64,000 bases of DNA from Bradyrhizobium barranii subsp. apii (GCF_011516635.5 NZ_CP096255.1:496001-560000); one strand, 5' to 3'. Positions 21,936 through 30,593 are shown, counted from the first letter of the stretch. Numbers and translations are program-made. Notes: a model not told the origin generated them from the sequence alone.

Positions 21936-22173
21936 CCAGCGCTTCGAATGCGGCCGACAATGATGTGTTGCCGAAGCCGAGCCCGAGCGTGCCGGCGGGG
22001 ATCGTCGCATAGATCGTGCGAAGATCGAGGTAGATGTTGGGGACATCGGGCTTTGCAGGCGCGTCGTCCTCATCGTCGGCAGCGAAGGCAGTGCCTGCCG
22101 AGATCGTCAGACAAAGCAGTCCCATCGCGACAGCACGCGAAGCCTGGCGATGCGATGGGCTGTGATGGGCCAC
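21936..22173 (-). pseudogene. N-terminal fragment of an exported protein
   Basis: Starting at GTG 22173 the frame encodes a basic leader, a signal peptide (AMGLLCLTISAGTAFA) and then ADDEDDAPAKPDVPNIYLDL followed by a short beta-rich stretch (GTLGLGFGN). It stops resembling a protein at about 21945, exactly where the GGDEF remnant begins. The arrangement suggests a deletion that removed the rest of both genes. The function is not known. Confidence 0.55.
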
Positions 22174-22354
22174 GTGACAATCCGACGCGTGGCGATTTGA
22201 TGACGGAACCGTTGTTGGATGGAACGTGATCGCTCGGGTGGTCAAGCGGTATCCGTAAGCGATGGACGGCACGGATGTGCGCGGCTACCCTGCCGTGATC
22301 GCACTGACAGACGCGCCGGCCGGAGTGCGGGCCGGACATTGGAAGGACACAGCC

Positions 22355-22603
22355 ATGAACACGTCACGCCGCATCCTGCTCACTGGTCTGGCGGGCCTCG
22401 CTGTCGCTCCGACCGCGGCGGCGGCTAGCGTACCGTCGGCCGAGCCTGGCGACGTGACGGTCGCCGAAGAGCGATTCGCGCGCACGATTGCCGCCGCCCA
22501 TGCCCCTGACGTCAGCTGCGCACGGCAGGCCGAACGCTATGCGGATGCGCATTGGCTGGAATATGTCGTGGCGGCGCGGGCCGTGCTCGGCGCGCGCGCG
22601 TGA
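22355..22603 (+). CDS. small exported hypothetical protein
   Basis: The 82-residue product has a signal peptide with a twin-arginine look (SRRILLTGLAGLAVAP) ending at about AAA-S. The mature part of about 55 residues has one cysteine and no known motif (EERFARTIAAAHAPDVSC, ADAHWLEYVVAARAVLG). GGAAGGA precedes ATG 22355. Whether export is Tat or Sec is open. No family is recognised. Confidence 0.55.
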   Translation: MNTSRRILLTGLAGLAVAPTAAAASVPSAEPGDVTVAEERFARTIAAAHAPDVSCARQAERYADAHWLEYVVAARAVLGARA

Positions 22604-22614
22604 TGCTTTCTTCC

Positions 22615-22690
22615 CTTCTCCCCTTGCGGGAGAAGGTGGCGCGAAGCGCCGCTACGCGGCGATCCACCCTCTCCCACAGGGGGAGAGGGT
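22615..22690. repeat. intergenic palindromic repeat, type 1, short unit
   Basis: CTTCTCCCCTTGCGGGAGAAGGTGG, then GCGCCGCTACGCGGCG and CCACCCTCTCCC...GGGAGAGGG. It matches the right unit at 15789-16012 and lies between the ends of two convergent genes. Confidence 0.7.
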
Positions 22691-22701
22691 AAGAAAGCGC
22701 C

Positions 22702-23637
22702 TCATTTCTCCACCGCCCGCCGAACCTGTTCGCCGATCTGCGACAGCACGAGCTGCGCCTGCGGCAGGATCGCGCCCATGGCATGGAAATTGTGGACCAT
22801 GCCGTCATGGCAGACGTGCTCGACCGCGACGCCCGCGGCGAGCAGCTTGCGCGCATAGGCATTGCCCTCGTCGCGCATCGGATCGAATTCGGCGGTGTGG
22901 ATGATCGCGGTCGGCAGGCCCGCAAGCCGCGTCGCGCGCAAGGGCGAGATACGAGGATCGGCGGTGTCGATGCCATCAGGCAGATAATCGGCGAGATCAG
23001 CTTCGATGGTGGCGCGATCGATCAGATGGCCTTCGGCGAATGCCTCGCGCGAAGGCGAGATCTCCTCGAAATCCAGCACCGGGCAGATCAGGCATTGCGC
23101 GACGATCGAGAGGCCGGCGGTCTGCATCGCTTCCTGGCACACGATCGCAGCGAGCGTGGCGCCGGCGGAATCGCCACCGACCACCAGACGTTCGGCGTCG
23201 ATGCCCAACGACGAGGCTTGCCGCGCGACCCACTCCGTGGCCGCGATCGCATCAATGACCGCAGCAGGAAATTTGTGCTCGGGTGCGAGCCGGTAATCGA
23301 CCGAGACGAGGCGACAGCCGGTCACATGCGCCAGCGCCGCCGCGATGCGGTCATGCGTCGCAATGCTGCCGGCCACGAGCCCGCCGCCATGAAAGAACAC
23401 GAAGCCCGGCGCGCGGTCGCCGGCAGACGCGGGCGAATAAAGGCGATAGGGCAGCTCGCCGCCGGGACCCGGAAGCGTGCCGTCGGCGGTGGTCACATCC
23501 GGCGCATCAGTGCGCGCAAACTGCATCAGCTTGGCCAGCGACTGCCGCCGCGCCTCCACGCTCGGCCGGCTCCGCCCCTGCGGAACGGTCGCAGCCATCA
23601 TGGTCAACAAACGCCTTGCAAGCGGATCGAGCGGCAT
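22702..23637 (-). CDS. alpha/beta hydrolase, HSL-family esterase
   Basis: The 311-residue protein has the hormone-sensitive-lipase signature: oxyanion motif HGGG (residues 83-86), nucleophile Ser157 in GGDSAGA, an aspartate in HTAEFDPMRDEG and the histidine in CHDGMVHNFH. ATG 23637 has AGAGGAAGGA just before it; an upstream in-frame ATG at 23691 has none. It hydrolyses an unknown ester. Its start is only about 57 bases from the first insertion element of array 1, so its promoter region has been disturbed or replaced. Confidence 0.9.
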   Translation of the reverse strand: MPLDPLARRLLTMMAATVPQGRSRPSVEARRQSLAKLMQFARTDAPDVTTADGTLPGPGGELPYRLYSPASAGDRAPGFVFFHGGGLVAGSIATHDRIAAALAHVTGCRLVSVDYRLAPEHKFPAAVIDAIAATEWVARQASSLGIDAERLVVGGDSAGATLAAIVCQEAMQTAGLSIVAQCLICPVLDFEEISPSREAFAEGHLIDRATIEADLADYLPDGIDTADPRISPLRATRLAGLPTAIIHTAEFDPMRDEGNAYARKLLAAGVAVEHVCHDGMVHNFHAMGAILPQAQLVLSQIGEQVRRAVEK

Positions 23638-23694
23638 GGATCCTTCCTCTTGTCGGAGAGGGTAACGCACCATATCCCAGCAGGGAATCATTTA

Positions 23695-24614
23695 GTGTCT
23701 GTTCCAAAACATGTTGAGTCGAATGAATTGAGCGGCCTGATTCGATGGGGACGCGCCGCCAATGTGGACTACCGAGAACCGTGCACGCTACGACCGCAGC
23801 CGCCTGCGCTATCCGAGCGACTTGACCGACGAGGAGTGGGCGCTGATCGCGCCTCGCATCCCGCCGGCCAAGCGCGGCGGCAACAAGCGTACGGTGGACC
23901 TGCGCGAGATTGCCAACGGGCTGATGTACATCCTGAGCACAGGTTGCCAGTGGCGCGCGATCCCCAAGGACCTGCCGCCGCGCTCGACGCTGTATGGCTA
24001 CTTCGATCTGTGGAGCTGGAACGGCACGCTCGATAAAATTCATCACGCCCTCTATGTCGAATGTCGCGAAAGGGCCGAGCGCGAGGCTTCTCCCACCGCC
24101 GCCATCATCGATAGCCAGAGCGTGAAAAGCGCTGAAAAAGGGGGCCTCATGATCTCCATGGCTACGACGCGGGCAAGAAGATCAAGGGCAAGAAGCGGCA
24201 CATTCTCGTCGACACGCAAGGCCTCTTGATGCACGCCATCGTGCATGCGGCGGACATCCAGGATCGCGACGGCGGCGTGCTCCTGATGGCAACGTTGTTC
24301 GGCCTCTATCCCTTTCTTCTGAAGCTCTACGCCGACGGCGGATATCAAGGGCCACATTTCCAGAAGGGGCTGCGTAGCGCTCTGAAGCGCGTGAACCTCG
24401 AAATCGTCAAACGCTCCGATCAGGCTCACCGTTTCGTCGTCTTGCCCAAACGCTGGATCGTCGAGCGTGCCTTTGCCTGGCTCGGGCGATGCCGAAGACT
24501 GTCCAAAGATTGGGAATGCTTCAATCACAGGGCGCTCGCCTTTCTCAAGCTGGCCTCCATCCGACTCATGCTGCGAAAGCTATGCAATCCAAGGTAATCT
24601 TTCCGGACAGACTC
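23695..24614 (+). mobile_element. IS5-family element IS5a, copy A (920 bp, 16-bp deletion)
   Basis: The ends GTGTCTGTTCC and GGACAGACTC (whose complement is GAGTCTGTCC) form short inverted repeats; TTA flanks both sides. It equals copies B and C except for a 16-base gap at about 23732, where the others carry a hairpin (TGAATC-GGTTGT-GATTCA), and a few base changes. Split transposase reading frames place it in the IS427-like group of the IS5 family. Confidence 0.9.
23762..24597 (+). CDS. IS5-family transposase, made by -1 frameshift
   Basis: The first frame (23762-24229) holds the N-terminal DUF4096-type domain (LTDEEWALIAPRIPPAKRGG) and DSQSVKSAEKGG; the second (to 24597) holds DIQDRDGG, ADGGYQGPHF and RWIVERAFAWLGRCRRLSKD, with the DDE residues spread over both. 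The frames join at A5G5 (24135-24144), where a -1 shift gives HGYDAGKKIKGKKRHILVDT. The 82-residue overlap beyond that is out-of-frame. Residue change ERA replaces the ERT of copies B and C in the catalytic-glutamate region. Confidence 0.85.
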
Positions 24615-24618
24615 TTAG

Positions 24619-26140
24619 TCTTACTGCGTCACAAACGGTGGTCTGTGAAATGGGCGAACTTGATTGCACAACAAGGACATCTCGACAACGTTCGGACCAG
24701 CCCTTGTTCGAGTCGCCGTCGCATCGTCGTGATCGAATTTGGAATGTGACGTTGGGTCCGTAGCGGCAGAACCGCGGGGTCTGTAATCCGCGGAAACGCG
24801 AGCGAGCGGGATCGGCCGGGCGCGCCGAGCGCCTGAGGGGGGAAACGCCTCCCGCTCGGAGATCAGGAATCCGAAGGCTGCAATGCACATCGTTGCGTGA
24901 TGATGAAAGCCGCGCCAGCCGCGTCCCTCGAAGTGGCCAAGCCCGACCTCCTGCTTGAGTTCCTGATAGTCGCGTTCGATGCGCCAGCGCAATTTAGCCG
25001 TCTCTACGAGAGTCCGGAATGCCACATCCTCCGGCAATGTCGAGAGCCAGTATTTGGTAGGCTGGTCCTCGCCTTTCGGCCATTCGATCAGCAACCATTC
25101 CTCCAACCGCTGGGTGGTTTGCCAATAATCACGGTGCGCGGCACGGACCCGCACGCGGGCAAAGCGCGAGCTCAGCTTTTCGTTCGTTCCTTGCCGCCAC
25201 GTGATGGTGCGCCAAGCTTTGGCCGGCAGGCCGATCGCGAGCGCTTTAACGGCGGCCGGCCGACGCTGACGGTTGCGGCGCATCAGTTTCGGGGGACGGC
25301 CGCGGCCCGACCATGGCTTCGGCGGCAAGGGACCGGTGCCGGGCGCCCATACCGTTGTGCTCGACAGAAGACCCGCCACATAGGTCAATCCCAGCGCCGT
25401 GATCTCCGTGCGCAGATCGCTGTTGTTGCCATAGCCCGCGTCCATCAGCACGACACCACGCGGAAGGCCGGTCGCACAGGCCCACCGCAACTGCTCCAGC
25501 GCGATCTCCGGCTTGGTCCGGAAGCCGACTTCGGCAGGAATGCCCACCTTGCGCCGCCGATCGCAATCCTCAGTCCATTCCTTCGGAAGATAAAGGCGGT
25601 AGGCAACAGGCAGGCTGGCGTGGTGATTGGCAATCGATAATGACACCGCCACCTGGCAATTATCCTGCTTGCCGAGCTGCCCGCAATATTGCCGTGCAAC
25701 TCCAACCGAATGTCGCCCCTGCTTGGGAAATCCGGTGTCATCGATGATCCAAGCTTCGATCGGGCCCTGGCGTTCGATCGCCGGCAGGACCATCTCTCGT
25801 ACCTTGCCCAGCACCTTCTCATCCGACCAGGCGCCGCTGCCGACGAAATGCAGCAGCGATTGATGTTGGGCGGCCGTCCGTTCCGGAGCCGTCATCGCCG
25901 CCATTGGCTCCACGCTCTTACGACCGCCACAGGCCATGAGGCCGACGCAATAGTCGCGCAGCGGTGCCTTCCGATCAGCATGACCGATGACGCTGGCAAG
26001 CCCTTCCAAATACGTCGCAAATCGCATCTCACTGGTCTTGGTGCCACGCCCGCTCATGTAGCCTCCTCGGCTGATGGTCCATGCTTCAACCATCGCTGAT
26101 TCCGGCCGGATAAAGCCTGCGGTTTTGTGACTCAGTCGTA
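24619..26140 (-). mobile_element. IS701-family element, copy 1 (1522 bp)
   Basis: The imperfect inverted ends share the core ACTGnGTCACAAA (left TCTTACTGCGTCACAAAC, right complement TACGACTGAGTCACAAAACC). A 4-base target duplication TTAG lies at 24615-24618 and 26141-26144, matching the YTAR target known for the family. It sits exactly at the junction of IS5a copy A and IS5b copy 1. It appears identical to copy 2 at 50724-52245. Confidence 0.92.
24621..26057 (-). CDS. IS701-family transposase
   Basis: The 478-residue DDE transposase starts at ATG 26057 behind GAGGAGG. Catalytic aspartates are in WIIDDTGFPKQG and VLMDAGYG, and the glutamate is in RDYQELKQEVGLGHFEGR with the Y-(2)-R-(3)-E-(6)-K type neighbourhood. 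GVARQYCGQLGKQDNCQVAV is typical of the family. The stop codon lies inside the left terminal inverted repeat, 2 bases from the element end. The C-terminal 70 residues are basic and low-complexity, made of the GC-rich element end. Confidence 0.92.
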   Translation of the reverse strand: MSGRGTKTSEMRFATYLEGLASVIGHADRKAPLRDYCVGLMACGGRKSVEPMAAMTAPERTAAQHQSLLHFVGSGAWSDEKVLGKVREMVLPAIERQGPIEAWIIDDTGFPKQGRHSVGVARQYCGQLGKQDNCQVAVSLSIANHHASLPVAYRLYLPKEWTEDCDRRRKVGIPAEVGFRTKPEIALEQLRWACATGLPRGVVLMDAGYGNNSDLRTEITALGLTYVAGLLSSTTVWAPGTGPLPPKPWSGRGRPPKLMRRNRQRRPAAVKALAIGLPAKAWRTITWRQGTNEKLSSRFARVRVRAAHRDYWQTTQRLEEWLLIEWPKGEDQPTKYWLSTLPEDVAFRTLVETAKLRWRIERDYQELKQEVGLGHFEGRGWRGFHHHATMCIAAFGFLISEREAFPPSGARRARPIPLARVSADYRPRGSAATDPTSHSKFDHDDATATRTRAGPNVVEMSLLCNQVRPFHRPPFVTQ

Positions 26141-26143
26141 TTA

Positions 26144-27075
26144 GTGTCCGACCGAAAAATAAGTTGAGTGATATCAGCGAGTTCTGATTCCATCGGTGTT
26201 GCGAAGCATCAAAGGGATCGAGAATGTGGACTGATATCACCCGGGCACAGTTTGCCCGAGAGGAGCTGCGTTTGCCAAGCGACTTGACGGATGCGGAATG
26301 GGGCGTGCTGGAGAGGTTGCTTCCTGTGCGGGCCAAGCGCGGGCGGCGCCCGAAATGGAGCTATCGCGACATCGTCGAGGCAGTACTCTATCTGCTGCGC
26401 GGCGGATTGCCGTGGCGCATGCTGCCGCCCACTCTGTTTCCACCAATGACCACGGTGCAGTACTATTTCTACCAATGGCGCGACAGCGGATTGTGGCAAT
26501 CGATCAACCACGCACTCCTGATGCTGGCGCGCGAGGCGATCGGCCGGGAGGCCTCGCCGACGGCCGGCGTGATCGACAGCCAATCGGTCAAGACCACGGA
26601 AAGTGGCGGCCCTCGCGGCTACGACGCGGGAAAGAAGATCAAGGGTCGAAAGCGCCACATCGTCACCGACACCCAAGGGCTCCTGGTCGGAGCGATCGTT
26701 CACGCTGCCGACGTCCAGGATCGTGACGGCACGCCAGATGTCCTGTGCAGCATTCGCTACCGCTTCCCCTGGCTGCGCCATATCTTCGCCGATGGCGGCT
26801 ATGCCGGCGAAAAGCTCAAGGCGGTGCTGGAAAAGATCGGCCGGTGGACTGTCGAGATCATCAAGCGCTCCGATGCCGCACAGGGCTTCGAGGTGCTTCC
26901 GCGCCGCTGGGTGGTCGAACGAACCTTCGCCTGGCTCGGCCGCAACCGCAGATTGGCCAAGGACTTCGAGCGAACCATCGAAAGCGCAACTGCCTGGCTC
27001 TTCCTCGCCTCTGTCCAACTCATGACAAGGCGCATCGCAGCGATAAAAACAGCAATGCAATTTTGAGTCAGGCTC
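26144..27075 (+). mobile_element. IS5-family element IS5b, copy 1 (932 bp)
   Basis: The ends are GTGTCCGACCGAAAA and TTTTGAGTCAGGCTC (complement GAGCCTGACTCAAAA), with TTA on both sides (TNA-type target). The right TTA (27076-27078) also serves as the left flank of IS5a copy B. The copy appears identical to 49789-50720. Confidence 0.92.
26224..27066 (+). CDS. IS5-family transposase, single ORF
   Basis: The 280-residue DDE transposase has an N-terminal IS5 domain (LTDAEWGVLERLLPVRAKRG), first Asp in GVIDSQSVKTTE, the GYDAGKKIKGRKRHIVTDTQG block, second Asp in FADGGYAGEKL and the glutamate in VVERTFAWLGRNRRLAKDFE. It reads through in one frame, unlike IS5a. The TTG-free ATG lies 80 bases inside the left end. 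It appears intact and therefore possibly active. Confidence 0.95.
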   Translation: MWTDITRAQFAREELRLPSDLTDAEWGVLERLLPVRAKRGRRPKWSYRDIVEAVLYLLRGGLPWRMLPPTLFPPMTTVQYYFYQWRDSGLWQSINHALLMLAREAIGREASPTAGVIDSQSVKTTESGGPRGYDAGKKIKGRKRHIVTDTQGLLVGAIVHAADVQDRDGTPDVLCSIRYRFPWLRHIFADGGYAGEKLKAVLEKIGRWTVEIIKRSDAAQGFEVLPRRWVVERTFAWLGRNRRLAKDFERTIESATAWLFLASVQLMTRRIAAIKTAMQF

Positions 27076-27078
27076 TTA

Positions 27079-28014
27079 GTGTCTGTTCCAAAACATGTTG
27101 AGTCGAATGAATCGGTTGTGATTCAAGGTGAGCGGCCTGATTCGATGGGGACGCGCCGCCAATGTGGACTACCGAGAACCGTGCACGCTACGACCGCAGC
27201 CGCCTGCGCTATCCGAGCGACTTGACCGACGAGGAGTGGGCGCTGATCGCGCCTCGCATCCCGCCGGCCAAGCGCGGCGGCAACAAGCGTACGGTGGACC
27301 TGCGCGAGATTGCCAACGGGCTGATGTACATCCTGAGCACAGGTTGCCAGTGGCGCGCGATCCCCAAGGACCTGCCGCCGCGCTCGACGCTGTATGGCTA
27401 CTTCGATCTGTGGAGCTGGAACGGCACGCTCGATAAAATTCATCACGCCCTCTATGTCGAATGTCGCGAAAGGGCCGAGCGCGAGGCTTCTCCCACCGCC
27501 GCCATCATCGATAGCCAGAGCGTGAAAAGCGCTGAAAAAGGGGGCCTCATGATCTCCATGGCTACGACGCGGGCAAGAAGATCAAGGGCAAGAAGCGGCA
27601 CATTCTCGTCGACACGCAAGGCCTCTTGATGCACGCCATCGTGCATGCGGCGGACATCCAGGATCGCGACGGCGGCGTGCTCCTGATGGCAACGTTGTTC
27701 GGCCTCTATCCCTTTCTTCTGAAGCTCTACGCCGACGGCGGATATCAAGGGCCACATTTCCAGAAGGGGCTGCGTAGCGCTCTGAAGCGCGTGAACCTCG
27801 AAATCGTCAAACGCTCCGATCAGGCTCACCGTTTCGTCGTCTTGCCCAAACGCTGGATCGTCGAGCGTACCTTTGCCTGGCTCGGGCGATGCCGAAGACT
27901 GTCCAAAGATTGGGAATGCTTCAATCACAGGGCGCTCGCCTTTCTCAAGCTGGCCTCCATCCGACTCATGCTGCGAAAGCTATGCAATCCAAGGTAATCG
28001 TTCCGGACAGACTC
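27079..28014 (+). mobile_element. IS5-family element IS5a, copy B (936 bp)
   Basis: The full-length copy has ends GTGTCTGTTCC / GGACAGACTC and TTA on both sides (27076-27078 and 28015-28017). It carries the hairpin near the left end that copy A has lost. Its right end is 48 bases before the aminotransferase start codon. Confidence 0.93.
27162..27997 (+). CDS. IS5-family transposase, made by -1 frameshift
   Basis: It has the same two-frame structure as in copy A (frame 1 27162-27629, frame 2 to 27997), with the A5G5 slip site at 27535-27544. The catalytic-glutamate region reads RWIVERTFAWLGRC, the usual IS5 form. Both frames are open, so an active transposase is possible. Confidence 0.87.
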
Positions 28015-28062
28015 TTAGACATTGGGACAATAGTGCCCGGGTATGTCCAAGGGAGGCCGGTT

Positions 28063-28950
28063 ATGGCCGAGATCAAGAAACCGATCGAATATTCGCCGAG
28101 CTGGACCTTCTTCGAGGGCAAATGGCACGACGGTAACGTGCCGATCATGGGCCCGCGCACGCATGCGGCCTGGCTCGGCTCGGTCGTGTTCGACGGTGCG
28201 CGCGCGTTCGAGGGCGTCGCGCCCGACCTCGACCGTCACGTCGCCCGCGCCAACCAGTCCGCGATCAATTTTGGCCTGAAGCCGGTGGTCGATACCGGCA
28301 CCTGGCTTTCGCTCGCACACGAAGGCATCGCGCGCTTCGCCGCGAATGCCGAGCTGTACGTCCGCCCGATGTACTGGGCGCAGAACGGTTCGGGCGGCGG
28401 CGTGCTGTTCGACCCCGAGACGACCAATTGGTGCCTGTGCATCTACGAGGCGCCGATGCCGAAACCCGTCGGCAACGCCATCACGCTGTCGCCGTTCCGC
28501 AGGCCTACGGCCGAATGTGCGCCGGTCGAGGCCAAGGCCGCCTGTCTCTATCCGAACAATTCGCGGGCGCTCGCGGAAGCCGCCGGGCGCGGCTTCCAGA
28601 ACGCGCTGATGCTCGACATGCTCGGCAATGTCGCGGAGTTCGGCAATTCCAACGTGTTCATGGCTAAGGACGGCGTGGTCTACACGCCGGTCCCGAACGG
28701 CACGTTCCTGAACGGCATCACGCGCCAGCGCGTCATCAGCCTGCTGCGCGGCGACGGCGTTACCGTGGTCGAGAAGACGCTGCGCTATGCCGACTTTCTC
28801 GCTGCCGACGAGATTTTCTCGACCGGCAATTTCGCCAAGGTCGCCCCCGTCATCCGCATCGACGATCGCGAGCTGAAGCCGGGCCCGCTCTACACCAAAG
28901 CGCGCAAGCTCTATTGGGACTTTGCGCATGCGGTGAAGCTGGCGGCTTGA
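28063..28950 (+). CDS. branched-chain amino acid aminotransferase family protein
   Basis: The 295-residue PLP enzyme of fold type IV (ilvE/D-alanine aminotransferase class) shows WLGSVVFDGARAFEG near the start, the PLP lysine in PVEAKAACLYPNNSRAL, and EFGNSNVFMAKDGVVYTP and NGITRQRVISLL for phosphate binding. It probably moves amino groups between branched-chain amino acids and 2-oxoglutarate. ATG 28063 has GGGAGG at 28051-28056. The region further upstream has been replaced by array 1, so expression may come from a new or remaining promoter in 48 bases. Confidence 0.88.
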   Translation: MAEIKKPIEYSPSWTFFEGKWHDGNVPIMGPRTHAAWLGSVVFDGARAFEGVAPDLDRHVARANQSAINFGLKPVVDTGTWLSLAHEGIARFAANAELYVRPMYWAQNGSGGGVLFDPETTNWCLCIYEAPMPKPVGNAITLSPFRRPTAECAPVEAKAACLYPNNSRALAEAAGRGFQNALMLDMLGNVAEFGNSNVFMAKDGVVYTPVPNGTFLNGITRQRVISLLRGDGVTVVEKTLRYADFLAADEIFSTGNFAKVAPVIRIDDRELKPGPLYTKARKLYWDFAHAVKLAA

Positions 28951-28968
28951 TCCGCGCTTTCCGGCGTC

Positions 28969-29586
28969 CTAGCCGCGTCGCTTAAACCGGCTGAACTGAA
29001 ACGCCTGGGTCGACTTCCACGGCGTGTGATGCGTCTCGCTCCGCGTCTCGACCAGTTCGAACTCCGGCCCAAGCTCCGCAGCAAGGCTCGCGCTGTCGTG
29101 CCGCTGCACCGGCAGGCCGCTGCATTTCTCCGGGCCATCAAGCGCAAATGTCGCGATGACGACGTGGCCGCCGGGCGCAATTGCCGACCGCAGGCGCTCG
29201 ACGTAAGCGGCCCTGTCGCGCGGATCGGTCAGGAAGTGAAATGCCGCGCGATCGTGCCAGAGGTTGTAGCTGCGCCCCGGCCGCCATGTCGTGGCGTCGG
29301 CAACGATCCAGTCGACTGCTGAAGCGGCGCGGCCGATTCGTTTCTTCGCTGCTTCAAGCGCGTTGGCGGAGAGATCGAGCACGGCGAGGTCGCGGTATCC
29401 GTCCCGCAGGAGAGCGTCCACCAGCCGCGAAGCACCGCCGCCGATGTCGATGATGGCGGCGCCATGGTCAGGACAGGCCGAGCCGATCATCTCCAGCGAG
29501 ATCGCCGGGCTGTCCTGAAACCAGCTTACCTCGGCCTCGCCCTTGGTGGCGTAGACGTTGTCCCAGTGGGTGCTGCGGTCGGACAT
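28969..29586 (-). CDS. class I SAM-dependent methyltransferase
   Basis: The 205-residue protein begins with THWDNVYATKGEAEVSWFQ, has the glycine-rich SAM motif IIDIGGGASRLVDALL, then LAVLDLSANALEAAKKR (motif II acidic end) and WIVADATTW (motif III). The fold is the Methyltransf_25/TehB-like type. The substrate is unknown. It converges on the aminotransferase, 18 bases between the stops. Confidence 0.88.
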   Translation of the reverse strand: MSDRSTHWDNVYATKGEAEVSWFQDSPAISLEMIGSACPDHGAAIIDIGGGASRLVDALLRDGYRDLAVLDLSANALEAAKKRIGRAASAVDWIVADATTWRPGRSYNLWHDRAAFHFLTDPRDRAAYVERLRSAIAPGGHVVIATFALDGPEKCSGLPVQRHDSASLAAELGPEFELVETRSETHHTPWKSTQAFQFSRFKRRG

Positions 29587-29689
29587 GGCGGCTCCGGCCT
29601 GGCCGGGACGACAGCGCGCAAGTCGCGCTGCTATGAACCGGCGGCCCGCGCGCCCGCCGCAGGTGGACGCGCCGGCGCGAACGAAATCC

Positions 29690-30289
29690 CTACTCGTCCT
29701 TCTTCGACATCCGCTCGAGGCGTTCCTGCATGTCCTTCATCTGCTGACGCAGGTCGTCGATGTTGCTGCTGTCCGTCGGCGCCGCGGCGCTTGCGTCGGC
29801 CTCCGGTTCGGGGCTGGTCGCCGGACGGCCCGCGTTGGGGGCAAACGGCTTGAACATCGAGAAGGTCTGCTGGAACAGCTCCATGTTGCGGCGGACCTGT
29901 TCTTCCAACGGAGCAAAAGGAGTGCCGGAGAGCGAGTTGGCGATCTGCTTGCGGAACTTCTCCTGCTCCTGGGTCAGCGTCGCGATCGACTGCTCCAGAT
30001 ATTTCGGCACCACCATCTGCATGCTGTCGCCGTAGAAGCGGATGAGCTGGCGCAGGAAGGTGGTCGGCAGCAGGTTCTGGCCGGCCTTGTTCTCCTGCTC
30101 GAAGATGATCTGGGCGAGCACGGAGCGGGTGATGTCGTCGCCGGTCTTGGCGTCGTAGACCAGGAAATCCTCTCCGTCCTTGACCATGGCGGCGAGGTCT
30201 TCGAGCGTCACGTAGGTGCTCGTTCCGGTGTTATAGAGCCGGCGGTTCGCGTATTTCTTGATGGTGGTGGGTTGGTCTGATTTCGCCAT
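29690..30289 (-). CDS. phaR: polyhydroxyalkanoate synthesis repressor PhaR
   Basis: The 199-residue protein has the PHB/PHA accumulation regulator DNA-binding domain at the N-terminus (IKKYANRRLYNTGTSTYVTLEDLAAMVKDG in outline) followed by the PHB-accumulation domain (LLPTTFLRQLIRFYGDSMQMVVPKYLEQS). The C-terminal 60 residues are low-complexity (Pro/Ala/Ser) and end in a short coiled coil (DLRQQMKDMQERLERMSKK). PhaR represses phasin and PHA genes and is released by the polymer. It is divergent from phaA. Confidence 0.96.
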   Translation of the reverse strand: MAKSDQPTTIKKYANRRLYNTGTSTYVTLEDLAAMVKDGEDFLVYDAKTGDDITRSVLAQIIFEQENKAGQNLLPTTFLRQLIRFYGDSMQMVVPKYLEQSIATLTQEQEKFRKQIANSLSGTPFAPLEEQVRRNMELFQQTFSMFKPFAPNAGRPATSPEPEADASAAAPTDSSNIDDLRQQMKDMQERLERMSKKDE

Positions 30290-30593
30290 GGGCTCTCACT
30301 TGCAAGCGCGGAGAACGGGAACCCGGCGGATAATGCCGCAGGGCGGGAAGAGTACGCAACGCAACAAAATAAGCATTTTCAAAGGGGTCACGCTACCGTT
30401 TTGTGCGCCACGGTTAATCGGGCAGCAAAAACGTGCTTGCGAAAGCGCCAAGAACGCTATTTTGAATGCGTTGCGGCATGAATTCGGTCGCCGGCCGATT
30501 GACATGCCTCAACGACGTTAACAGGATGCCATTCGAGACTGGCGAGCCGTTTCCCCAGCCCCGCCTGCCCCCTTTCAACACCAGGAGATGCCC
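30290..30593. promoter_or_regulatory. phaR-phaA divergent control region
   Basis: This 304-base region lacks a credible gene and is AT-richer than its surroundings. It holds TTGC/GCAA-rich words (ACGCAACGCAAC at 30354-30365, CTTGCGAAAGCGCCAAG and GCGTTGCGGC further right) that could be PhaR sites, since PhaR is known to bind TTGC-rich DNA. Exact promoters are not defined. Confidence 0.4.

Noticed and set aside
24590..24621. Att site or integrase target at the array edge
   Set aside because: No integrase or tRNA lies nearby; the short repeats are explained by IS target duplications.
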